A stretch of DNA of 64,000 nucleotides, taken from assembly GCA_020253445.1 (NCBI GenBank), contig JADCBP010000005.1:682001-746000 (forward strand). Direction: 5' to 3'. Source of the stretch: Methylobacterium sp. (GTDB taxonomy: Bacteria > Pseudomonadota > Alphaproteobacteria > Rhizobiales > Beijerinckiaceae). The stretch's first letter is position 1. Every line of letters starts with the position of its first letter. Below, piece after piece: positions 17,962 through 26,261 of this stretch. Made by a program: the position numbers and the translations under genes. The notes beneath the pieces are model-generated. The model ran no database searches. It worked only from the letters and a program-made list of their open reading frames with translations, and had not been told where the DNA came from.

Positions 17962-19299
17962 TCAGCGGGCGAGTTTCACGGCTTCCTCGGCCTTGGCTTT
18001 CGCCTTGGCATAGTTCTCCTTGGAGAAGGCAGCCCAGCGGCGCTCGAACTCGGCCTGGCGGGTCTTCGCATCGGCGCCGCCACGGAAGGCGCCGACAATC
18101 TCGGTGTCGCTGCTCGCCTGCGATTCCGTGATCGGCACGGCGCTGACAAGCTTGCGCGCCTCGTCCAGCGCGGCCCTGGCCTGCGGATTGGCTTTCTTCG
18201 CAAGCAGGCCCTCGGCCTCGTGCATCAGCTTCGTCACGGCTTTCAGGTCCGCGAGCTGGAAGGTGATCATCTGGTCGAAGAGCGTGTCGACCACCGCCGT
18301 GCGGCGCTCCGACTTGTCCACGTCGAAATGCAGCATCTTCTGGAAGTTCGCATCCTTGAAGGGGTTGGGGAAGCCCGGAGGCGCCTTCGCATAGGTCTCG
18401 GGGTTGACCGGCAGGCGGCGGATGGTGGGTTCGAGCAGCACTTCCTGCCCGGCGGGGGAGAGCAGGAACTCGATGAAGGCTTCCGCGCCCGCCCGGTTCG
18501 GCGCGCCGGCGATGATGCCGACATTCGCCGGGACCACGGTCGTGACGCTGGGATAGACGAATTTCACCGGAAAGCCCGCGCCCTGCGCCGAGAAGGCGAA
18601 GAAATCGATGACGATGCCGATGCCGACCTGGCCGGAATTCACCGCATCCGGCACGCCGAACGAACGTTCGGCAATAGTATTGAAGTTGCCGGCCATGGCC
18701 TTGATCGTGGCCCAGCCCTTCTCCCAGCCCTCACCCTGAAGGATCGTCTCCAGCGTGAGATGCGTCGTGCCCGAGCGGGCGGGCGAGGCGATGGACACAT
18801 GGTCATGGTAGACGGGCCTGGCGAGATCCGACCATTCCTTCGGCTCGGGGATGCGGTTCGCGCGCAGATAGCGCTCGTTCCACATGATGCCGTAGCCCGA
18901 GGCCGCGAAGCCGAAATAGAACCCATCCGGATCGTTGATCGGATAGGAGCCGACCTTCGCCGGAATGCCTTTCACCTTGAGGTCGTATTTCTGCAGCAGG
19001 TTCTTGCCCTTCAGCACCTCGAAGGCATCAGGAGCCGAGGCCCAGAACAGGTCGCTCTGCGGGTTGGAACGGGTCTCCTCGACGAATTTCACGCCCGCAT
19101 TGGTGTTGCGGTTCTGCACTTCGAGGGTGAGACCCGGATTGGCCTTCTCGAAGGCTTTCTTGATCGGGTCGGTCACGTCCTTCGAGAAAGAGGTGACGAC
19201 GGTCACCTTGCCCGACGGCGCCTGTGCGAAGGCAGGGCCTGCCCCTACCAGCACGACGCTGGCAGCAAGGGCATGGAGCCAGTGGCGACGGTTCAACAT
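17962..19299 (-). CDS. ABC transporter substrate-binding protein (transport component)
   Basis: Periplasmic binding protein of 445 residues. The signal peptide is MLNRRHWLHALAASVVLVGAG...AFA. The mature part has the FbpA/AfuA-like pattern 'VTVVTSFSKDVTDPIKKAFEKA', 'FWASAPDAFEVLKGKNLL', 'ASGYGIMWNERYL' and 'SPARSGTTHLTLETIL'. The C-terminal ~110 residues form a charged helical extension (KAKAKAEEAVKLAR) not found in short iron-binding proteins. The ATG at 19299 follows GGGAG. It is the first gene of the importer operon and has a -24/-12 promoter about 65 bp upstream. It is a paralogue of the PgtC-like protein at 22792-24174, sharing the FWASAPDAFEVL and SRSGTTHL-type motifs, which implies a common ligand class. 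Confidence 0.9.
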   Translation of the reverse strand: MLNRRHWLHALAASVVLVGAGPAFAQAPSGKVTVVTSFSKDVTDPIKKAFEKANPGLTLEVQNRNTNAGVKFVEETRSNPQSDLFWASAPDAFEVLKGKNLLQKYDLKVKGIPAKVGSYPINDPDGFYFGFAASGYGIMWNERYLRANRIPEPKEWSDLARPVYHDHVSIASPARSGTTHLTLETILQGEGWEKGWATIKAMAGNFNTIAERSFGVPDAVNSGQVGIGIVIDFFAFSAQGAGFPVKFVYPSVTTVVPANVGIIAGAPNRAGAEAFIEFLLSPAGQEVLLEPTIRRLPVNPETYAKAPPGFPNPFKDANFQKMLHFDVDKSERRTAVVDTLFDQMITFQLADLKAVTKLMHEAEGLLAKKANPQARAALDEARKLVSAVPITESQASSDTEIVGAFRGGADAKTRQAEFERRWAAFSKENYAKAKAKAEEAVKLAR

Positions 19300-19365
19300 G
19301 GGTGTTTCTCCCTTCCGTGGAATGGTCTTTTGCCGCCGGTTCCATGCCTGCGGACGTCGAGGGGC

Positions 19366-19381
19366 TGCACCCGCCATGCCA
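19366..19381 (-). promoter_or_regulatory. Sigma-54 (-24/-12) promoter of the ABC importer operon
   Basis: On the minus strand the sequence is TGGCATGGCGGGTGCA. It matches the RpoN consensus TGGCAYG-N4-TTGCW at all but one position (G for T at the start of the -12 block) and has the invariant GG-N10-GC spacing. Transcription would begin near 19355, leaving a leader of about 55 nt before the ATG at 19299. The adjacent gene upstream encodes a GAFTGA-containing sigma-54 activator, which strongly supports the call. Confidence 0.75.
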
Positions 19382-19443
19382 AGAGGGCGCGGCGGGAAAA
19401 GGCGCGGAAATGCAAGGACTTCTTGCGGTCGCGAAGGAAAATG

Positions 19444-19498
19444 CGCGTTACCGTTCTTACCCATGGGCCTGAATTCCGCGGGTCGCGCGGGTAACGCG
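19444..19498. promoter_or_regulatory. Inverted repeat, candidate activator binding site
   Basis: A perfect 9-bp inverted repeat, CGCGTTACC (19444-19452) and GGTAACGCG (19490-19498), lies 63 to 130 bp upstream of the -24/-12 promoter. This is where sigma-54 activators normally bind. A smaller palindrome, GCAAG-N5-CTTGC, is at 19412-19426, closer to the promoter. Assignment to the PgtA-like regulator is inference from position. Confidence 0.5.
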
Positions 19499-19508
19499 AG
19501 GCGCCTTC

Positions 19509-20849
19509 TCAGGTCTCCTGCGCCTCCTCCGGGCGACCCAGGCCATGGGCGCGCAGCTTGAGGTAGAGCGTCTTGCGCGTGATCTCGAGTCGGCGTGCGA
19601 TTTCCTCATAGGTCCCGCCTTCGGCGAGCGCGGCGATGAGTTCGCGCTTCTCATGCGCGGCCATGCGCGCTTCGAGGCTTGCGCCATGCTCGCGGGCGCT
19701 GGCCTGCGCCACCGGGCCGGGGCCGAGGGGCGGGAAGCCAAGCGCCGCCCGCTCGGCCGCATTGCGGAGTTCGCGGATATTGCCCGGCCAATCATGCGCG
19801 AGAAGGCTCCCGAGATCGCCTTCGGGCGGGAGCGGACGGCGCAGGCGGGCTGCCGCTTCTGCCACGAAATGCCGGAAGAGCAGCAGCACATCCTCGCCGC
19901 GCAGGCGCAAGGGCGGCGATTCAATCGGCAGGACAGCAAGCCGATAGACCAGATCTTCGCGGAACTGCCCGATTCTCGCGAGGGCCGCGAGATCGGCCTT
20001 GGTTGCGGCGATCACCCGGAGATCGACGGGGATTTCCTTTCCCCCGCCGAGGCGTTCCAGCCGCCTTTCCTGAAGCACGCGCAGCAGCCTTGTCTGCGCA
20101 TCCATGGGCATGCTCTCGATCTCGTCGAGGAACAGCGTGCCCTGATGTGCCTGCTCGATTCGGCCGATCCGTCGGTCCTTCGCTCCCGTGAAGGCGCCGG
20201 GCTCGTGGCCGAAAAGCTCGGATTCAATGAGGGTCGCGGGAAGCGCCGCGCAATTGATCGCCACGAAAGGCCCGCGCGCCCGGGGACCGAGATCATGCAG
20301 CGCGCGCGCAACCAGTTCCTTGCCCGTGCCCGTCTCGCCATGGATCAGCACCGTGCTGTCCACCTCCGCCAGCGCCAGCACGATCTCGCGCATCCGCCTG
20401 ATAGCCGCGGATTGCCCGAGGATGCGCTGCTCGATGGCCCGGCTCTGGATGTTCCCGGCCATGCGGCGATGATCGAGCACAAGGCCGCGCAAGCTGCTCG
20501 CGCGGCGCAGCAGTTCCAGCACATAGGCCGGGTCGGCAGGCTTCTCGACGAAATCATGCGCACCCTGCCGCATGGCAGAGACCGCCATCGGCACATCGGC
20601 ATGGCCTGAAATGAGGATGACCGGGATATCCGGGTCGATGGCTTTCACCTCCGAAAGCACGGCGAAACCGTCCCGCGCGGGCATGCGCACATCGGTGACG
20701 ACCACGATATCCGCCTCGCGCTTGAGGTGTTCGCGCGCGGCCATCAGCGAGGCGCAGGGCTCCACCGCATAACCGCCGAGGCGGAAAGTTTCGGCGAGCG
20801 CCTCCAGCACTTCCTCGTCATCGTCGATCAGCACAATCGTGCTCGGCAT
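19509..20849 (-). CDS. pgtA: NtrC-family sigma-54 response regulator, PgtA/DctD-like
   Basis: DNA-binding response regulator of 446 residues, activated by phosphorylation and working with RNA polymerase sigma-54. The receiver domain (1-120) has the acidic pocket LIDDDEE and phospho-acceptor Asp53 (VTDVRMP). The AAA+ domain has Walker A GETGTGKE at 171-178, the sigma-54 contact loop GAFTGA at 218-223 and Walker B 'TLFLDEIESM'. A Fis-type helix-turn-helix closes the protein ('YEEIARRLEITRKTLYLKL'). The ATG at 20849 is chosen because GGAG precedes it by 6 nt; a TTG 12 nt upstream is also in frame. It lies 26 bp after the sensor kinase gene. The likely target is the -24/-12 promoter at 19366-19381 immediately downstream. 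Confidence 0.93.
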   Translation of the reverse strand: MPSTIVLIDDDEEVLEALAETFRLGGYAVEPCASLMAAREHLKREADIVVVTDVRMPARDGFAVLSEVKAIDPDIPVILISGHADVPMAVSAMRQGAHDFVEKPADPAYVLELLRRASSLRGLVLDHRRMAGNIQSRAIEQRILGQSAAIRRMREIVLALAEVDSTVLIHGETGTGKELVARALHDLGPRARGPFVAINCAALPATLIESELFGHEPGAFTGAKDRRIGRIEQAHQGTLFLDEIESMPMDAQTRLLRVLQERRLERLGGGKEIPVDLRVIAATKADLAALARIGQFREDLVYRLAVLPIESPPLRLRGEDVLLLFRHFVAEAAARLRRPLPPEGDLGSLLAHDWPGNIRELRNAAERAALGFPPLGPGPVAQASAREHGASLEARMAAHEKRELIAALAEGGTYEEIARRLEITRKTLYLKLRAHGLGRPEEAQET

Positions 20850-20875
20850 TCTCGTCTCCAAGTCAGGCTTTCCGG

Positions 20876-22795
20876 TCAGTTTTCAGGCACTGCGCGCAGT
20901 TCCAGCGCGAAATGCGCACCGCGTTCGGCCGGCAGCAGGCGAAGCGCGCCGCCGAAATCGCGAATGATGCTGAAGGAGATCGTGAGCCCCAGACCCACGC
21001 CCTCGCCGGGCGGTTTCGAGGTCACGAAGGGGTCGAAAATCGTGGCGCGCACCGCTTCCGGCACGCCGGGACCGTTATCCAGCACCTCGATCCGCACGAG
21101 GTTGTTGCGTGGCTCGGCGCGGATGGTGATCACCGGCTCCGGCGTGCCCGCCAGCGCATCCAGCGCATTGGCGAGGAGGTTCACGAAAACCTGTTCGAGC
21201 CGGATATCCTCGGCCTCGACCATGAGGCCTTCGGGAATGTCGCGTTCGAGGCGCGTATCGCTCTCCCGCAGGCGGCTTTGAAGGATAAGCACCGCGCCTT
21301 CCACCACCTCGTTGAGGTGCACGGGGCGCAAGGCGAGGTCCGGCCTGCGCGCGAAACGCCGGAGATGTCCAACGACATGCGCGGCACGCGCGGTCAGGTC
21401 CTGCACCTTCTTCAGCGCGTGCCTCACGCCGTCCGTATCGCCGCGCTCCTGCAGCAGGCTTGCATTGTAGGCATGCGAGCGGATGGCGTTGAGCGGCTGG
21501 TTGAGTTCATGCGCGATACCCGCCGAGAGGTGCCCCAACGCCGCGAGCTTCGCGGATTGAACAAGGTCACTCTGCGCGCGGCGGAATCCCTCCATGGCGC
21601 GGGCCATGTCACTGAGTTCATCGCGGCCGGAAATCTCGATGGGCGGCGGAATGCGCCCGTCACCCAGCATGCGCGCGGCATCCGCGAGGTGGCGGATGCG
21701 CCGGATGAGGTTCGAGCGCACATAGAAAATCCCCACGCCCAGCGAGGCCACCACGGCGGCAATGCCCACAAGCAGCAGCAGGTTGCGGCCGAGTGCGATC
21801 GCCGCTTCCGCGCTGCGCCGCGTCTCCCCCGCCTGAAGCGAGGCGCGCGAGACCATCCCGGCAATCTCGCCATCGAAGGCGCCGACCAAGGTGCGGTTTT
21901 CTGCCAGCAGCAGCGCGAGCTTCCGCTGCTGCGCGAGTTCCAGCCGCCGCAGCGCGGGGAGACCATTCTCGGCGGTCGAAAGTTCCACGAGACGCTGCAC
22001 GATCTGCCGAAGCGTGAGGGTATCCTGCGCTTCCTCCAGTGGCGGCACCTGCTGGCCGATGAGATCGACCGCTTCCGCCAGGAAATGACTGTCGAGGGTC
22101 AGCTGTTCGAGGCTGTCCACCGCCGCGATGCGGCTGATGAGGCCGATCGCGAGGTTGGCATGCGAGGAGAGCTGCAAAATCGCCTCGGCCTTGCGGATCT
22201 GACGGCGGATTTCCGCCACCTGCCGGGCATCAACGCGCGCCCTCGTTTCGAGTTCCTCGAGCTGCCCCTGCACGATGATGCGCGCATCATCGACGAGCGG
22301 CTCGGCTTCCTCCACGAAATCCGAGTGCAGGCTGCGGACCTCGCGCAGCAGCGTCTCGTTCTGCCGCCGCATGGTGAGGGCGGCGAGGGTTTCGGCGCGG
22401 ATGGCATCGAGGTTTTCCTCAAGATCGTCGATCAGCCGGCCCATTCCCTCCGGTGCCGTGGCGCGCTCGCGCGAGACGAGCTGGCGCAGGGCGCCGGCGC
22501 GTTCACGCAGGCGGTTGCCGATCTCCTCCACCTCCGCGCTGCTCTCGGCGCGGGAAAGCAGCGGCGCACCGGCGGTGATCGCACCGCCCAATTGTGCGAG
22601 TTGCCCCGCCGAGATGACCACCGGCAACTGTCCTTCGCCGATCGTGCGGATCGAGCCGCTGACGCGCTCGAAGGCGAGCCACGAAATCACCCCGGCGAGC
22701 ACCGCGAACAGCGCCGAGAGCCCGAAGGCAAGGCCCAGCCTGCCGCCGATGCCGAGGCGCGCGCGCGGAGTTTCCGGCAACAGGCTCTCACTCAT
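20876..22795 (-). CDS. pgtB: Sensor histidine kinase, PgtB-like
   Basis: Membrane sensor kinase of 639 residues. Two transmembrane helices (about 20-45 and 333-357) bracket a periplasmic domain of nearly 290 mostly helical residues. A HAMP linker follows, then a DHp domain with the phospho-acceptor motif GIAHELNQPLNAI (His near 430) and an HATPase domain with N box 'NLLANALDAL', G1 DNGPGVP and G2 GVGLGL. The large helical periplasmic region and the neighbourhood resemble Salmonella PgtB, which senses through the periplasmic protein PgtC. Its start codon overlaps the stop of the pgtC-like gene (ATGA), so the two proteins are translationally coupled. Confidence 0.92.
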   Translation of the reverse strand: MSESLLPETPRARLGIGGRLGLAFGLSALFAVLAGVISWLAFERVSGSIRTIGEGQLPVVISAGQLAQLGGAITAGAPLLSRAESSAEVEEIGNRLRERAGALRQLVSRERATAPEGMGRLIDDLEENLDAIRAETLAALTMRRQNETLLREVRSLHSDFVEEAEPLVDDARIIVQGQLEELETRARVDARQVAEIRRQIRKAEAILQLSSHANLAIGLISRIAAVDSLEQLTLDSHFLAEAVDLIGQQVPPLEEAQDTLTLRQIVQRLVELSTAENGLPALRRLELAQQRKLALLLAENRTLVGAFDGEIAGMVSRASLQAGETRRSAEAAIALGRNLLLLVGIAAVVASLGVGIFYVRSNLIRRIRHLADAARMLGDGRIPPPIEISGRDELSDMARAMEGFRRAQSDLVQSAKLAALGHLSAGIAHELNQPLNAIRSHAYNASLLQERGDTDGVRHALKKVQDLTARAAHVVGHLRRFARRPDLALRPVHLNEVVEGAVLILQSRLRESDTRLERDIPEGLMVEAEDIRLEQVFVNLLANALDALAGTPEPVITIRAEPRNNLVRIEVLDNGPGVPEAVRATIFDPFVTSKPPGEGVGLGLTISFSIIRDFGGALRLLPAERGAHFALELRAVPEN

Positions 22796-24174
22796 GGCCG
22801 TGCGCTCCCCGCCTCCGGGTTGAGCCGCCGCGCGAGCGCTTCCAGGCGCGCTTCTGCCGTCGCGAGGCTCGCTTCCGCCCCCTGCCGGATGCGTTCGACC
22901 AGGGCAGCCTGAACCGGTGGCGGCGGCACGCCACGTGGCACGCGCTTCAGTTCGGTCGAGGCTGGATCATTTTCCAATGCAGCGAGAGCTTCCGGCAAGC
23001 TCGCGGCGAGATCACCCACAGCCTGCCATTCTCGGGCCAGCGCGGCATCGGCATGCGCCTTCTCGCGGATCTCCGCATGGAGGCGCCAGAATTTCTGCAG
23101 GCGCACGATCCGCTCGGTGATGAGTTCGTCGAACAGGATGTTCACGAGTTCGTAGCGCCGGCCTGACTTTGCGGCATCGAACACGAAGCCGGACTGACCG
23201 GCTTCCGCCAGCGCGAAAAGGTCCTCGCGATCGGGCGCCGCCATGCCCGATGCGACCGGGTGCCGGTTGATGCGCGGCTCGGTGAGCAGCCTCTGCCCCG
23301 CCTCGGAGAGCACGAAAGCCGCGAAACGCCGCGCGCCCTCGGGGTTTCGCGCGGTGGAGAGCACGGCGATGCTCGCGGGCAGGAAGACATTCTCCGCCGG
23401 ATAGGCGAAACCGAGATCATCCGTGCCCGAACGGCCCAGAAAATCAATCGACAGTCCAACAGCGAAACGCCCCTGCGCCACGCCGCTCGGCACGGAGAAG
23501 GAGCGGGCCGTCACCGTCGCGAGATTGCCGGCGAGCCGCTGCCAGATCTCCCAGCCTTTCCGCCAGCCATAAAGCTGCAGCACCGTCTCGACCATGAGAT
23601 GCGTCGTGCCGGAGCGCGAGGGCGCGGACATGGCGATGAGCCCGCGATAACGCGGATCGGTGAGGTCCGCGATGGCCCTGGGCGGCGCGAGGCCCGCGCG
23701 CGTGAGGCTCGGCTGATGCCACATCATGCCGTAGCCCGAGACTGAGAAGCCCCGGAACATGCCATCCGGCGCATCGACGGGAAACCCGCCGATCCGGGGT
23801 GAGACCGGGCGCAGGCCGGCTGGAATCGGCAGCAACTTGCCGGCCTCGCGCAGAACCTCGAAAGCATCGGGTGCCGAGGCCCAGAACACATCTGCCTCGA
23901 AGCGCCCGCCCGCCACCATGGCAATGGCCGCAGTGGTCTTCCGGTTCATGATGCGAAGGCGAAAATCCGATTCCCTCGCCTCGAAGGCCCGGCGGAACGG
24001 CTCGTAGAGCGAAGCGGGGAAGGATGTGATCACCACCACCTCCTCGCGCGCGAACCCCGGCCTTGTGAGCGCCAGCAGCAGGCTCAAGAGCAGCAGGGGG
24101 CGGAGAAGGAGGAGCGCTCTCATGCGCGCGATTGAGGCGGATTTGCCGGAGCCATGCAAGCTTTGCCGGCTCAT
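22792..24174 (-). CDS. pgtC: PgtC-like periplasmic binding protein (sensory component)
   Basis: Periplasmic protein of about 460 residues (443 from an in-frame ATG at 24123). It has a hydrophobic signal segment rich in Leu ending near TRPGFA, and a binding-protein fold: 'VVVITSFPASLYEPFRRAFEAR', 'FWASAPDAFEVLREAGKLL', 'SVSGYGMMWHQPSL', 'APSRSGTTHLMVETVL'. These segments align with the transport binding protein at 17962-19299, so the two are paralogues. Being encoded directly before the kinase and overlapping it by 4 bp (ATGA), it most likely presents a ligand to the kinase, as proposed for PgtC, rather than feeding a permease. It also overlaps the end of pbpC (ATGA at 24171-24174), which is why I keep the upstream ATG. 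Confidence 0.86.
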   Translation of the reverse strand: MSRQSLHGSGKSASIARMRALLLLRPLLLLSLLLALTRPGFAREEVVVITSFPASLYEPFRRAFEARESDFRLRIMNRKTTAAIAMVAGGRFEADVFWASAPDAFEVLREAGKLLPIPAGLRPVSPRIGGFPVDAPDGMFRGFSVSGYGMMWHQPSLTRAGLAPPRAIADLTDPRYRGLIAMSAPSRSGTTHLMVETVLQLYGWRKGWEIWQRLAGNLATVTARSFSVPSGVAQGRFAVGLSIDFLGRSGTDDLGFAYPAENVFLPASIAVLSTARNPEGARRFAAFVLSEAGQRLLTEPRINRHPVASGMAAPDREDLFALAEAGQSGFVFDAAKSGRRYELVNILFDELITERIVRLQKFWRLHAEIREKAHADAALAREWQAVGDLAASLPEALAALENDPASTELKRVPRGVPPPPVQAALVERIRQGAEASLATAEARLEALARRLNPEAGSARP

Positions 24175-26261
24175 TCCACGCGGATGCTCACACGTCGCGT
24201 TTCACCGAGGCGGTCGATCACCGCGATCTCGGCGAAACCCCGCCCGGGCGCGGGCAGGGAAATGGAGCGGCGCATCTGGCTTTCGGAAGCCGGAACACCA
24301 TTCAGCAGCAGGGTGAAGGGCGGCGAACCGCCCTGCAACTTCACCATCAGGGCTGCTTCCGTGCCGTCCCGCAGGCTGTCGCTGTCGAGTCTCGCGCCAT
24401 CCGGCGGGTAGGCGATCTGAAGGGCCGGTTTCGTCGCGGCGGAAATGGTCTTGGCGACATCCTGCCGGAGATGCCGCAGGGGCGGTGGCAGGGCCGAGGT
24501 GCGCGCCACGATCGCCTCTGGCGGGCGGGGTGGAATGCCGGGCTGCAATCCCGCGCGCTGGAACGCTTCGAAGAGGATCGGCGCCGCACTGCGCCGGCCG
24601 ACTAGGCCCGGGACCGGCGCGTTATCCGCCCGGCCCACCCACACGCCGATGGCGTGGCGCCTGTCGAATCCAACCGCGAAAGCATCGCGATAGCCGAAGG
24701 AGGTGCCGGTCTTGAAGGCGATGCGCCCCGGCGGGCCATTGTCGGGCGGTGGCGCACCGAGCAGAATATCCGCGACATACCAGCTCGCGACCGGGCTCGC
24801 GAGCGTGACGATGGCGGGCGTATCCTCCGGCTGCTCGCGGGCCAGGACGAGTTCGCCCCCGCGCCCGATGGCGGCGGTCAGCACCGTGAGGTCCTCCAGC
24901 GAAATTCCCAATCCGCCCAGAGCGATGGCGAGACCGGGGCTGGTCTCGTCCGGCATGAGGAGGCGCACGCCGCTCTGGCGGATTCGGCTCAGGAATTTCT
25001 GTGGCCCCAGGGCATTCAGCAGTTCCACCGCCGGCAGGTTGAGGGATTGCTGAAGCGCTGAGCGCGCGGTCACCAGCCCCTGGAATCCGGTTTCGAAATT
25101 CTCCGGCGCATAAAGGCCGAAGCGCAAAGCGCGATCCTCCAGCAGGGTTTCGGGGTGGGCGATCCCCTCGTCGAAGGCAAACGCATAGACGAAGGGCTTC
25201 AGCGCCGAACCGGGCGAGCGCACCGCGCGCGTCAGATCGATGCCGCCGGCGCGCGCCGCGTCGAAATAATCCGCGCCACCCACGGCTGCGCGGAGTTCTC
25301 CACTCGCGAGATCGATGGCGACAAGGGCCACCGAGACATTGGGGCCGAAGGGCTCGGCCCGCTCGCGGGCGAGTTGTTCGAGGCTCACCTGCAGCGCGCG
25401 ATCATAGGTCGTGACGATGCGGCGCTGATCCGGGTTCGACGCCGCCAGCGCCTCCGCCCGATGCGCGGCATGGCGCGGAAAGGCACGCCGCAGGGTGGGG
25501 ACGGGTTCATCCGTGCCGCGCGCCAGATCCGCTTCGGGCAGGATCCTGGCCTCGCGGATGCGGTTCAGCACGCGCTCGCGCGCGGCAGTCGCGGCCTCCG
25601 GGAAGCGATCCGGGCGGCGCGTTTCCGGTGCCTGTGGCAGCGCCACGAGCAAGGCAGCTTCCGCCATCGAAAGGCGCTTCGGCTCGCGGCCGAACCAGCC
25701 GAGGGTTGCGGCGCGAATGCCCTCCACATTGCCGCCAAAGGGCGCAAGGGCCAGATAAAGCTCGAGGATTTCGCGCTTGGAGAAGCGCCGCTCCAGCTCG
25801 ATCGCGCGCAAGGCCTGCCGGGCCTTCGCGCCCAGGGATCGCGCCTCACGCGGCTCCAGCAGGCGCGCGACCTGCATCGTCAGTGTCGAACCCCCGGAGA
25901 CGACGCGACCATTGCGGGCCATCTGCAAGCCCGCACGGAGAAGTGCCAAAGGGTCCACACCGGCATGCCGGTAGAAGCGCCGGTCCTCATAGGCCACGAG
26001 CATCTCGATATAGCGCGGATCGACCTCGTCGAGGCTCACGGGCATTCGCCAGCGGCCATCGGCCATCATGAAGGGGCGCAGGAGCTGCCCCTCGCGATCG
26101 AGCACGACGGTGGAGCGCTCTGCGGCGCGCGTCATGTCGAGTTTCGGCAATTGCCGGATCGCGAGTTCCAGCGCCCCCCAGCCGATCAGCGGCAGGGCAA
26201 GGATTGTTGCGGCGGCAAGCCGCCAGTTTTTCCTTGCCCGGAGCCGATCAAGCAAGGCCAT
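24171..26261 (-). CDS. pbpC: Penicillin-binding protein 1C (bifunctional glycosyltransferase/transpeptidase)
   Basis: Inner-membrane class A PBP of 696 residues. After one N-terminal helix comes the GT51 glycosyltransferase domain ('VAYEDRRFYRHAGVDPLAL', 'GGSTLTMQVARLLEP'). The transpeptidase domain has SPGSALKPF (SxxK, near residue 350), the SxN motif in 'QSLNLPAVE', and KTGTSFGYRDAF (near 515). The C-terminus is the BiPBP_C domain typical of PBP1C. It directly follows the alpha-2-macroglobulin gene with no spacer, the classical yfaS-pbpC pairing. In that pairing PBP1C is thought to repair peptidoglycan where the macroglobulin has trapped an attacking protease. It overlaps the next gene by 4 bp. 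Confidence 0.95.
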   Translation of the reverse strand: MALLDRLRARKNWRLAAATILALPLIGWGALELAIRQLPKLDMTRAAERSTVVLDREGQLLRPFMMADGRWRMPVSLDEVDPRYIEMLVAYEDRRFYRHAGVDPLALLRAGLQMARNGRVVSGGSTLTMQVARLLEPREARSLGAKARQALRAIELERRFSKREILELYLALAPFGGNVEGIRAATLGWFGREPKRLSMAEAALLVALPQAPETRRPDRFPEAATAARERVLNRIREARILPEADLARGTDEPVPTLRRAFPRHAAHRAEALAASNPDQRRIVTTYDRALQVSLEQLARERAEPFGPNVSVALVAIDLASGELRAAVGGADYFDAARAGGIDLTRAVRSPGSALKPFVYAFAFDEGIAHPETLLEDRALRFGLYAPENFETGFQGLVTARSALQQSLNLPAVELLNALGPQKFLSRIRQSGVRLLMPDETSPGLAIALGGLGISLEDLTVLTAAIGRGGELVLAREQPEDTPAIVTLASPVASWYVADILLGAPPPDNGPPGRIAFKTGTSFGYRDAFAVGFDRRHAIGVWVGRADNAPVPGLVGRRSAAPILFEAFQRAGLQPGIPPRPPEAIVARTSALPPPLRHLRQDVAKTISAATKPALQIAYPPDGARLDSDSLRDGTEAALMVKLQGGSPPFTLLLNGVPASESQMRRSISLPAPGRGFAEIAVIDRLGETRRVSIRVE

